64,000 nt of DNA from Halobellus limi. Lineage in GTDB: Archaea > Halobacteriota > Halobacteria > Halobacteriales > Haloferacaceae. Below, one piece after another: positions 1-8,505 of the stretch. Each line of letters opens with the position of its first letter. The stretch's first letter is position 1. The stretch spans positions 124,001 through 188,000 of the forward strand of contig NZ_CP031313.1 of the NCBI RefSeq assembly GCF_004799685.1, read 5' to 3'. The position numbers and the translations under genes are program-made. The notes under the pieces were generated by a model. That model did not search any database, was not told the DNA's origin, and was given only the letters and a program-made list of their open reading frames with translations.

Positions 1-147
1 TTTAGTCGCCATATCCACACGCTCAGCAGCTTTGATGTGCTGGTAGGCTTGTCGAACCTGTTCTTCGGAGTTATCGAGATACCGCGCTGCAGCAGCGTAA
101 CCGAACTCTCGGACCGGTACCTCACCCATTCCACGACGACCGCCGTG
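1..147 (-). pseudogene. Tyrosine recombinase C-terminal fragment
   Basis: The minus strand encodes only the C-terminal end of a tyrosine recombinase, beginning at the HGGRRGMGE box that carries the catalytic HxxR. By eye it is about 85% identical in DNA to the same part of the intact integrase at 35706-36995. Similarity stops sharply at about position 147, where the polymerase remnant begins on the other strand. The gene runs off the left edge, so its true C-terminus is not visible. It is a recombination scar, not a working gene. Confidence 0.8.
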
Positions 148-1772
148 CAGGCGGCGTTTGAAGCACACGATCCGGACGTCCTGGTCTGCTCGACGTGCGA
201 GATTGTCCCGACCCTCCACGAGATGGCGACGGTTGCCGGCGTCGACGACTTCTCGCTGATTCGGTGGCCGGACGTCGACTACCAACAGCTCGCGACCCGG
301 TCGACGTACTCGAGCTACGGCCGCGTCGGCCACTCACCGGCGCGGTACACCGTGCCCGGACGGGCGATCATCGACGAGTCGAACACGTTCTTCTACGGGG
401 AGACGAACCTCGACGGCGTCCTCGACCTCGTGTCGCGCTCGAAAAAGCCCGTGCAGGAGCTCGCGTGGGCGTCGATCGGGAACGTGCTCACGGCGACCCA
501 GATCTGCGAAGCCCACGACTGCGGCGTCCTCGTTCCGTGGAACTCCTGGCGCCACGAATTCTACAAGCCCATGGGGACGCTCCACGACGCTGACCGCGGT
601 GGGTTCATCTTCGTCCCCGAGGTCGGCCTCCACGAGAACGTCCACGAGCTCGACTTTTCGAGTCTGTATCCGAACATCATCTGTAGGCGGAACGTCTCGC
701 CGGATGTCATCCGGTGTAACTGCCATAGCGACCGTGAGGACGTCCCCGGCCTTGGGTACTCGGTCTTCGACGACCGGGGCTACCTCGTCGACGTGCTTCA
801 ACCGATCATCGACGCCCGCGACGGAATCAAGCCGGCCATCTGTCGCGAGAAGGATCGGGATGATCCCGACGAAGGCCGACTGGTGGAGCTCGAGGGGCGG
901 TCGGGAGCGCTGAAGTGGATTCTCGTCGCCTGATTCGGCTATCAAGGATTCAGCAACGCAAAATTCGGCCGCATCGAGTGCCACGAGGCAATCAACGCAT
1001 TCGCTCGTGAGATTCTGCTGACGGCGAAACAACGGCTGGAAGCCGGCGGCTAGCGCGTCGTCCACGGCATCGTCGACTCCATCTGGGTGACCCCGACCCC
1101 CGACGTCGACGACGATGACCGCGAGGACCTCGAGACGCTCGCGACGGCGATCACGGAATGCGTCGAAATTCGGCTCGAACACGAAGCCCACTACGATTGG
1201 GTGGCGTTCGTGCCGCAGCGCGAGAGCGACGCCGGCACGTTGACGAAGTACTTCGGGAAGGTCGCCGGCGACGACGACTTCAAGATACGCGGTATCGAAG
1301 CTCGGCAGCGCTCGACCCCACCGTTCATCGAGGACGTCCAGCGGAACTGTCTCGAACGGCTCGACGCGACTCAATCTCCGGCCGCCGTACTCGACTGTCT
1401 TCAGGATGCGATCAAGCGCCTCCACGCTGGAACGGTGCCGGTTGAGCAGCTCGTCGAACGGAATCGTGTCTCCAAGCCACTCGAAGGGTATATGCAGAAC
1501 ACCCAGAACGTGGCGGCGCTAAAGTGGGCTCGCGAGCAGGACTTCGATGTCCACCCAGGACAGGACCTCGAGTACGTAGTTGTCGACGACGAGAAGACCT
1601 CAAGAGAGCGGGTCGCGGTGGCTCACGGGGAAGTCGATTCGTACGATCCATCGTACTATGAGACGCAACTCATCAGAGCTGTCAAGCGTGTACTGTCACC
1701 GCTGGGCTGGAATCGACGGAGATTCAGCGCGAAATCGCGGAAACTCGGGAAACGAACTTGGCCGCCTTCACC
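148..1772 (+). pseudogene. Decayed family B DNA polymerase
   Basis: This is the remnant of a replicative family B DNA polymerase of the kind found on haloarchaeal plasmids and chromosomes. Motif A (DFSSLYPNI, near 655) is intact. Motif B follows as LKWILVA-stop-FGYQG, and motif C reads HGIVDSIWV. Two in-frame stops, TGA at 931-933 and TAG at 1051-1053, fall where relatives have Cys and Trp, so each is one substitution away. A frame change near 1710 moves the reading to LESTEIQREIAETRE. The N-terminal part, including the start, is replaced by the integrase fragment, and an IS630 element cuts the 3' end. Clearly non-functional. Confidence 0.9.
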
Positions 1773-1774
1773 TA

Positions 1775-2828
1775 TAGTAGTGGTTAGAAATAGTTGCTCA
1801 CTTTTGGAAGAGAAAGCTGGTCGAGAGCGGTATCGATCGCCGTCGTGAGCTCGTTGAGCGAGTCAAAGAATCGGTTGCTGAGAGCGTCTTGGAGTTGTCT
1901 CCAGCACTCTTCGACAGGATTGAGTTCCGGCGAATACGCCGGCAACGTGACGAAGGCGAGGTCGTCACGGGCCGCCAGGTCCGTGACGGCCGACGCCTGG
2001 AAGTACGGCGCACCATCCAATACGACGATCAAATCTTCTTCGAATTCTTCGCATAACGCGAGAATGAAATGTTTCGCGTGATCGGCGGTAACGTACTCCT
2101 CGAACCGTGAGAAAAAGCAGTCACCGTCTTCGGTGATCGCACCAAGTAGACACGTCCAGTCGCGTTGACCGGACAGTTCGACACTCGGCCGCGTGCCGCG
2201 CGGAAACCACGCGGCACGCGGCTCGACCTGCACAGATTTCTTGGTTTGGTCGATACAGACTACTGTGGCGTCCATCTCCCGCCGCTTTTTTGATCTCGTC
2301 GTGGAACTCTTCCTGGTCGGATTCCTCGGCTTCGGCGGCTGTTCGACGTGGTTTTTGATAACTGAGTCCAGCTTCTTTGAGCAACCGCCGACAACTCGGG
2401 ATCGAGTATTCGACGCTGTACGTTTCTTCGAGAAATTCTTGGGCGAGCGCCGGCGTCCACGCCGGCGCGTCGATCCCGACTTCTTCAGGAGACTCGTTGA
2501 CGGTTTGTTCGAACTCTTCTTGCTGTGATTCTGAGAATTTTCTTTTTCTCCCGGACCGATGATCATCGGAGACGGCTTGCTCAAGCGACTCGTCGGTGTC
2601 GAGTCGCTTGAGCCAGCTATAGATCGTCCGTCGTTGAACATCGTACCACTCGGCTAGTTCAGTCTGCGAAACACCGTTTTTGTACGCTATTGCCGCTAAG
2701 AGCCGTTGCGTTGGTTTCTTTCCGTCCACGTTGTCGAGGGTGTCTTGCAGTTCCTCGACGGAGATCTCGTCGAGATGATCCACTAGTAGTTGCAACACAC
2801 TCTGAGTAAAAAATTCTACCGGATACTA
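1775..2828 (-). mobile_element. IS630-family insertion sequence, about 1,054 bp
   Basis: The element is bounded by imperfect inverted ends. The left begins TAGTAGTGGTTAGAA and the right, read inward, begins TAGTATCCGGTAGAA, and both continue to a shared CTCA. A TA dinucleotide flanks each side (1773-1774 and 2829-2830), the TA target duplication known for IS630/Tc1 elements. It encodes one transposase in two overlapping frames. It truncated the polymerase remnant on its left and abuts the ATG of the SMC-like gene on its right. Confidence 0.9.
1784..2798 (-). CDS. IS630-family transposase (two frames)
   Basis: The DDE transposase of the surrounding element. The first frame (2798 down to about 2290) encodes an N-terminal HTH region (SQTELAEWYDVQRRTIYSWL). 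The second (about 2290 down to 1784) encodes the catalytic part: CIDQTKK, VVLDGAPYF and SPELNPVEECW supply the D, D and E. The frames join at a run of six A (2286-2291, minus sense), and a +1 shift there gives an uninterrupted product of about 337 residues, normal for the family. This may be programmed slippage, as in other IS630 elements, or a mutation. The first frame starts with GTG at 2798. Confidence 0.85.
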
Positions 2829-2830
2829 TA

Positions 2831-4786
2831 ATGGCGACTTCCGAACAACTGACTGACTCCGCTCGTTTCTCTGTCGAGAACATCGGCGGTATCGACGACA
2901 CTAAAGTAGACATCCCACCCGGCGTGACGGTCCTCACGGGCAAGAACGCGACCAACCGTACCTCGTTTCTGCGGTCGATTATGGGCGCGATGGGCAGCCA
3001 GCGCGTCTCGCTGAAGGGTGACGCCGACACCGGCCGGATCGAACTCACGCTCGACGGGACGACGTACGAGCGAACGCTCACCCGCGCGGGCGACGGCGTC
3101 AGCTTCGAGGGCGACGCCTACCTCGACGACCCCGAGGTCGCGGATCTGTTCGCGTTCCTCTTAGAGACCAACGACGCCCGCCAAGCGGCCGCCCGCGGCG
3201 AACAGCTCCGAGACGTCATTATGCGCCCCGTCGACGTCGACGCCATTCGCTCCGAGATCCGCCGTCTCGAAGAGGAGAAAGGCGACATCAACGACGAACT
3301 CGCCCGCATCGAATCCGACAAGCGCGAACTCCCGGAACTCGAACAACGACGGACCCAACTCCGCGAGAAGATCGAGGAGAAACGCGCGGAACTCGCAGAA
3401 CTGGAGGACGAAATCGACGACAGCAGCCGCAACGTCGAGGAGGGCCGCAAAGAGCAAGCGGAACTCGAAGAGAAACTCCAGGAACTCCGCTCGACCCGCT
3501 CGGAACTGGAGTCGATCCGCCGGAAGATCGAACGCCAACAGGAGAGCATCGCCTCGCTGAAACGCGAGCGCGGCGACCTCGAAGACGACCTCGAGGAGCT
3601 GCCCGAGACGCCGATGGGCGACCACCGCGACCTCGAATCGGAGATCGAGCGACTGCGATCCGAACGCCAGGAGCTCAACTCCGAGATCAACGAACTCCGC
3701 AGCCTCATCCAGTACAACGAGGAGCGACTGGAAGCCGAAGATTACGAACTCCTCGAAGACGGTGGTGTCGCCACCGAAAGTGGCGATGGTGGTGGTGAAT
3801 CAGTAACCGATCAACTCGTCGCCTCCGACTCCGAAACGGTGGTGTGTTGGACCTGCGGCTCCTCCGTCGAGCGCGAGCAGATCGAATCGACCATCGAGCG
3901 GCTGAAGTCGCTCCGCACGGAGAAAGTCGAGGAACTGAACGGCGTCAAGAGCCGCCTCGAAGACCGGAAGCAACAGCAGCGAGAGGCGACGAAGAAACAG
4001 CGCAAGCGCTCGGAAATCGAGCAGAAACTCGACGACATCGAGTCGGAACTGGACCGCCGCGACGAGCAGATCGACGCGCTGAAAGAGAATCGCGAATCGC
4101 TGACCGACGAGGTCGAAGACCTCGAATCGGAGGTCGAGAGCCTCGAATCGGCGGACTTCGAGGAGATCCTCTCGCTGCACAAGGAGGCCAATCAACTCGA
4201 ATTCGAGATCGACAGCCTCGAATCCGACCTCGATGAGGTGACAGAGGAGATCGAGTCGATCGAGGCGGACGTCGAGCGGGCGGACGAGCTCCGCGAGGAG
4301 CGCTCGGAGCTGGTCGAGGAACTCACCGACCAACGGACGAAGATCGATCAGATCGAAGCGGAGGCCGTCGAGTCGTTCAACGAGCACATGGAGTCGATTC
4401 TGGACCTCCTGGGCTACGAGAACATCGAACGGATCTGGATCGAGCGGATCGAAGACGCTGGCGCGAGCGAGGGGCAGACGCGCTTCGAGCTGCACATCGT
4501 GCGGACGACCGAAAGCGGTGCGGCCTACGAGGACACGATCGCCCACCTTTCGGAAAGCGAACGTGAGGTAACGGGACTGATCTTCGCGCTGGCGGGCTAT
4601 CTCGTCCACGACCTCCACGAGACGGTGCCGTTTATGCTGTTGGACTCGCTAGAAGCGATCGACTCCGACCGGATCGCGGCGCTGGTGGAGTACTTCGCCG
4701 ATTACGCGGACTTCCTGGTGGTGGCGCTGCTGCCGGAAGACGCCCAGGCGCTCGACGACGAGTTCACTCGCGTTACGTCGATCTGA
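2831..4786 (+). CDS. Archaea-specific SMC-related protein (zinc-hook ATPase)
   Basis: A 651-residue Rad50/SMC-like ATPase of the haloarchaeal ASRP type. An N-terminal ATPase half carries a degenerate P-loop, GKNATNRTS (about residues 37-45), lacking the usual lysine. Two long acidic coiled coils (about 125-310 and 345-540) surround a CxxC zinc hook (CWTC, Cys339 and Cys342). The C-terminal half has a signature-like LSESEREVTGL and a Walker B-like FMLLDSLEAID. A role in DNA organisation or repair is inferred from Rad50/SMC relatives. The ATG directly follows the IS630 target site, so the native promoter was displaced; a TAAAAAATT in the IS end (about 2807-2815) could act as a TATA box. Confidence 0.9.
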   Translation: MATSEQLTDSARFSVENIGGIDDTKVDIPPGVTVLTGKNATNRTSFLRSIMGAMGSQRVSLKGDADTGRIELTLDGTTYERTLTRAGDGVSFEGDAYLDDPEVADLFAFLLETNDARQAAARGEQLRDVIMRPVDVDAIRSEIRRLEEEKGDINDELARIESDKRELPELEQRRTQLREKIEEKRAELAELEDEIDDSSRNVEEGRKEQAELEEKLQELRSTRSELESIRRKIERQQESIASLKRERGDLEDDLEELPETPMGDHRDLESEIERLRSERQELNSEINELRSLIQYNEERLEAEDYELLEDGGVATESGDGGGESVTDQLVASDSETVVCWTCGSSVEREQIESTIERLKSLRTEKVEELNGVKSRLEDRKQQQREATKKQRKRSEIEQKLDDIESELDRRDEQIDALKENRESLTDEVEDLESEVESLESADFEEILSLHKEANQLEFEIDSLESDLDEVTEEIESIEADVERADELREERSELVEELTDQRTKIDQIEAEAVESFNEHMESILDLLGYENIERIWIERIEDAGASEGQTRFELHIVRTTESGAAYEDTIAHLSESEREVTGLIFALAGYLVHDLHETVPFMLLDSLEAIDSDRIAALVEYFADYADFLVVALLPEDAQALDDEFTRVTSI

Positions 4787-4845
4787 TCCGTCGTCTGCTC
4801 GGTTCGCCCCGGGCTGCCTCGGACGACCGTTTTCTCGTCGTTCGG

Positions 4846-6027
4846 TCAGATGATACCAAGTTTTCGACCGACCTCGTCGTAGACACGCAAGGCCTCGTCG
4901 AGGTCTGTCTCGGTGAGTCCAACGTTTATTTGATTACGGATCCGTGCCCCACCGCGCGGAACCATCGGATAGACGATCGAGAGGGCGAAAACACCCTTCT
5001 CAAACAGTCTCTCGGCGAACTCTTTGGCCGTCTTGCTGTCTCCGATCATCACTGGAACGATCGGTGTTTCACCCGCTCCCGTATCGAACCCCAGATCCTC
5101 CAGTTCGGACTGGAAGTACTCGCGTTTCCGCCAAAGATCTCGGACGCGTTCGGGTTCTTCGTCGATAATCTCGAGAGCACACCTATTTGCAGCCGCGACG
5201 GCGGGTGGATAGCCAGCACTCAGCAGCCACGTTCTTGACGTGTTGTACGCGAAATCTACGACGTGTTGATCGCCAGCGAGCATCCCACCGAACCCGCCAC
5301 AGGCTTTGGAGAAACTACCCATCTGGAAGTCGATCTCTTCTTCGAGACCGAACTCGGCTGTAATTCCGTGGCCATCACCCAGAACCCCTTCACCGTGACA
5401 GTCGTCGACGTATGTCATCGCCTGATACTCCTCTGCGAGGCGGTGAATCTCGTCGAGTTTTGCCACGTCGCCGTCCATCGAGAACACGCCGTCAGTCACC
5501 ACGATGATCCGGTTGTAATCACTGCGCGCCGACCGCAGAACCCGCTCTAAATCGGCCATATCTGAATGTTCGTACACGAGAGAGTCAGCAGGCGAAAGTC
5601 GGATTCCGTCGATGATGCTCCCGTGATTGTATTCGTCGGAGACGTACACATCGCCGTCGTCCAGCAGCTGCGGAAGCAAGCCAGCGTTTACTGAGAATCC
5701 AGTTTGATACGACAGTCCTCCTTCGGTACCTTTGAACTCGGCGATGGCGTCGTGGAGTTCGTCCTGCAGTTCAGTGTACCCTGCGATCGACCAGTCGGAT
5801 CCCGCACCGACGCCGAATCTGTCTATCGCGTCCACGGCCGCCTCCCGGAGACGGACGTCGTTCGCCAGATCCAGATAGTTATTCGAGGCGAGCATAATCA
5901 CCTCTCGTCCTTCGACGACCGGCCTCGCCCGGGATGCCGTCTCTAATTGTTTGAGCGGCCACGTTTCGCCCTGTTCGTCCATTTCCTCGTACTTCCTGCG
6001 TAGGTATGAAGTTTTATTTCGTGTCAT
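4846..6027 (-). CDS. kbl: Glycine C-acetyltransferase (2-amino-3-ketobutyrate CoA ligase)
   Basis: A PLP-dependent alpha-oxoamine synthase of 393 residues, the usual length. SFSKACGG carries the PLP lysine, VDDCHGEGVLG the aspartate and histidine around the cofactor, and SNNYLDLA the N-terminal substrate region. It should cleave 2-amino-3-oxobutyrate with CoA into glycine and acetyl-CoA in the cytoplasm. BioF (8-amino-7-oxononanoate synthase) is a close relative, but the co-directional threonine dehydrogenase 160 bp upstream favours Kbl. The start is the ATG that follows a TTATTAGTAG promoter-like stretch. Confidence 0.88.
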   Translation of the reverse strand: MTRNKTSYLRRKYEEMDEQGETWPLKQLETASRARPVVEGREVIMLASNNYLDLANDVRLREAAVDAIDRFGVGAGSDWSIAGYTELQDELHDAIAEFKGTEGGLSYQTGFSVNAGLLPQLLDDGDVYVSDEYNHGSIIDGIRLSPADSLVYEHSDMADLERVLRSARSDYNRIIVVTDGVFSMDGDVAKLDEIHRLAEEYQAMTYVDDCHGEGVLGDGHGITAEFGLEEEIDFQMGSFSKACGGFGGMLAGDQHVVDFAYNTSRTWLLSAGYPPAVAAANRCALEIIDEEPERVRDLWRKREYFQSELEDLGFDTGAGETPIVPVMIGDSKTAKEFAERLFEKGVFALSIVYPMVPRGGARIRNQINVGLTETDLDEALRVYDEVGRKLGII

Positions 6028-6186
6028 TAGTTATTAGTAGTGTTTGTTACGGTTGTGTTACTGATATTGGTTCCTCGGCCCTCGATCACGGGAAGGGAAA
6101 CAGACGTTGACTCACAGACGGATATTTCGCCACCAACCGGTCAGCAGCACTCGGTGAATCCGTTCGGTGTCGGGCTCGAGGAGTAC

Positions 6187-7122
6187 TCATTCGGCCCCTC
6201 GCTGGAGGTTCTGAACCATCTCGTCGACGACCCGATCGAGATCGTACTCGGCTGACCATCCCCAGTCAGTCCGTGCGGCCGTGTCGTCGAGAGTGCTCGG
6301 CCACGAGTCCGCGATCGACTGTCGCTCGTCGGGTTCGTATCGGGCGTCGAACCGACCGATGCGCTCTTCGATTCGGTCGCTCAATTCACTCGCGGTGAAA
6401 CTCAGCGCCGAGATGTTGTACTCGCACTGAAACCGCAGGTCAGATTCATCCGCCCCCGCGAGATCGATGAGGGCATCGATCGCATCGGACATATACACCA
6501 TCGGGAGCCGCGTGTCCTCGCGAACGAAGTAGGTGTATTCGCCCTCGTCGACCGCCTCGTAGAAGGCGTCGACGGCGTAGTCGGTCGTTCCACCGTCTGG
6601 TCTGGTCTCGTGGCTCACGATTCCCGGGAGCCTGATACCCCGAACGTCCAAATCGTATTGCTGGTGATAATACGTCCCGAGATTCTCCGCCAGCACCTTC
6701 GTGATCCCGTACATCGTCGTCGGGGTGCGGATCGTGCGCTCGGACGGATTGTCCGGAGTCGCCGGCCCGTACACCGCGATCGAGCTCGGGACCACGATCC
6801 GGTTGAGCCCGTACTCTCGACCGACTTCGAGGACGTTGTGCAGTCCCTCGACGTTCACCTCGAACGCTCTGCCCGGGTTCTGTTCGCCGGCGGCGGACAG
6901 CAGTGCTGCCAGGTGGAACACGGTGTCGACATCGTACTCCTCGACGACCGATTCGATCTGAGAGCGATCCGTCACGTCGACGGGTTCGTACGGTGGTGAA
7001 ACACCTGGGTCAGGGTCGAGGTCACTGGCAACTACTTCTACTTTGTCGTATCGATTCCGGAGGGTCGGCGTGAGTTCCGAGCCGATTTGGCCGAGCGCTC
7101 CGGTGACTAGTATCGTATCCAT
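6187..7122 (-). CDS. tdh: L-threonine 3-dehydrogenase, SDR (epimerase-like) type
   Basis: A 311-residue extended short-chain dehydrogenase with an N-terminal Rossmann motif (GALGQIGSEL) and the catalytic YGITK (Tyr and Lys). The segment RLPGIVS ... GGTTDYAVDAFYEA ... RLPMVYMSDAI is characteristic of epimerase-like threonine dehydrogenases rather than sugar epimerases. It would oxidise threonine to 2-amino-3-oxobutyrate with NAD, feeding the Kbl enzyme encoded next. A TATA-like TTATAAATATAC (minus sense, about 7157-7168) lies about 35-45 bp upstream of the start. Confidence 0.87.
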   Translation of the reverse strand: MDTILVTGALGQIGSELTPTLRNRYDKVEVVASDLDPDPGVSPPYEPVDVTDRSQIESVVEEYDVDTVFHLAALLSAAGEQNPGRAFEVNVEGLHNVLEVGREYGLNRIVVPSSIAVYGPATPDNPSERTIRTPTTMYGITKVLAENLGTYYHQQYDLDVRGIRLPGIVSHETRPDGGTTDYAVDAFYEAVDEGEYTYFVREDTRLPMVYMSDAIDALIDLAGADESDLRFQCEYNISALSFTASELSDRIEERIGRFDARYEPDERQSIADSWPSTLDDTAARTDWGWSAEYDLDRVVDEMVQNLQRGAE

Positions 7123-7357
7123 TGCTGTGCATATGGGTGGACTGGGGGCAACAGGTTATAAATATACTAACCTGCAATAATTGTATACGTCTCTAATATG
7201 CATAATAGTAATCTATGTGGGCGAGTCTACAAGCAATCGACTCAGAGGACTGGGTATCGCTCGTCCCCAGAATCGTCAAACCTGCCGGAGCCCCGGGTTC
7301 GGGAGGTCTCAGTAGATTCATATATCTCAATACCGGATCAACTTCCGTGACCGCGGA
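7123..7357. promoter_or_regulatory. Divergent promoter region
   Basis: An AT-rich 235-bp gap between tdh (leftward) and the regulator-like gene (rightward). It holds a minus-strand TATA-like sequence at about 7157-7168 and a plus-strand TTCATATAT at about 7317-7325, some 33 bp before the ATG at 7358. Divergence suggests, but does not prove, that the right-hand gene regulates tdh-kbl. Confidence 0.5.
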
Positions 7358-8448
7358 ATGGATCTGCACTCCTCGTTCGATACACTGTCGAACGTGCTCA
7401 AAGAGTTCGATCGAAACGGCCGCTCCGTACGCCGGGTAGCGGTCACGGCTGAACGGCACGGGCCAGTGTCCGCAAGCGTGGAACTCGGCGTATCGACCCC
7501 GACCTCTTCGACGGGGACTCCACGCTGTCGGTCTCCGCTCCGACGGCATCGATAGACGACGTCGGACCGGTCCTCACGTTCCGGCTGGAGGACCTTTCGT
7601 CGACGCTGTTCTCGGCCATCGCGGAACGAGACGGCGACGAAGAACCCGGGATATCGATCTCGCCGAACGACGTCGAGACGAGTGACGGGAAGCTCCTGAT
7701 CGATCTTGAGGTCGAGGTCGCCGAAAGCGGGTCTCCCGACGGGAAAGCGTCGCACTCCATTGCTCCCTCTGCGTCGAGAGAGCCGGCGGATACTGAACGG
7801 GACGAATCCGAATACGAGCGGAAGGAGATCGAGTCGGCCCTCGATGCGGTGCGTAACGGATCCGTTCCCGTCTACGAGGACAGAGCGTACCTCAGTCGGT
7901 TGTACGAGCTCGCGGAGACCTTCGATCAGATGAGCGACGTGATCGAACTGGACGTCTCCGCCGAAACCGTTCGCCGGTATATGATGGATGTGGGCGTCCA
8001 CGTGCCGGGATCGAATGCGACACCCGACCGGAGTGAGTCCAGTGAGGCGACTGACGGGTCGCGAGAGTCGTTCGCTCAGCCAACACGGAGCGCCCAGTCG
8101 CGTTCGGCGCAGGAATCCGAAGCTTCCACGTCGGTTCAGACGGGGGCGTCACAACCCGAACCCGCCCAGACCGAACCCGACTGCGCGGAGCCGCTTCCGA
8201 CGGGTGAGCTGATCACGGACGGTGTCGGCTTGCCGGACGACGTTACTCTTCGTGAACTCGCCGAGATCGTTTCGGAGGCCAGGACTGTCCACGAGGTCCA
8301 TCGTCGCCTGGATCTCGATCACGAGGGAACGCGCGAACTGCTCCGTCATCTGAACGTGCTCGATCTCGTCGTCACTCGCACCTTTGGCGAAGCCGAGCGG
8401 GACGTGACCTTCGAAACCGTCGCCGAGCGGATCCGCGAGAGTACGTAA
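7358..8448 (+). pseudogene. Frameshifted regulator-like protein with HTH-like repeats
   Basis: Two frames encode pieces that fit one acidic protein of about 363 residues. The first starts at ATG 7358 (MDLHSSFDTLSNVLKEF). Coding character then passes to another frame near 7490-7500, as IDPDLFDGDSTLSVSA, which stays open to 8448. The C-terminal part has two helix-turn-helix-like stretches: FDQMSDVIELDVSAETVRRY and TVHEVHRRLDLDHEGTRELL. A Ser/Thr/Glu-rich linker lies between them. I do not recognise the family. A single base deletion, or a sequencing error, would explain the shift. If only the second frame is expressed, a start at GTG 7849 gives 199 residues. Confidence 0.55.
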
Positions 8449-8505
8449 TCAGTCGACACGCGCCTCGACGCTGGTTTCGGAGGGCTATTCAGCGACCCCG
8501 TTCGT

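Noticed and set aside
931-1053. Recoding of TGA and TAG (selenocysteine, pyrrolysine) in the polymerase gene
   Set aside because: Both positions correspond to ordinary Cys and Trp in relatives, a frame change follows, and the 5' part is missing. Simple decay explains it better.
3800-4618. Long antisense open frame in the SMC-like gene
   Set aside because: It mirrors the coiled-coil codons (Glu/Leu codons read backwards). GC-rich coding DNA commonly leaves such open antisense frames.
7327-8001. Minus-strand gene over the regulator-like region
   Set aside because: It is Arg-rich and non-acidic, unlike haloarchaeal proteins, while the plus-strand frames are acidic and fit together.
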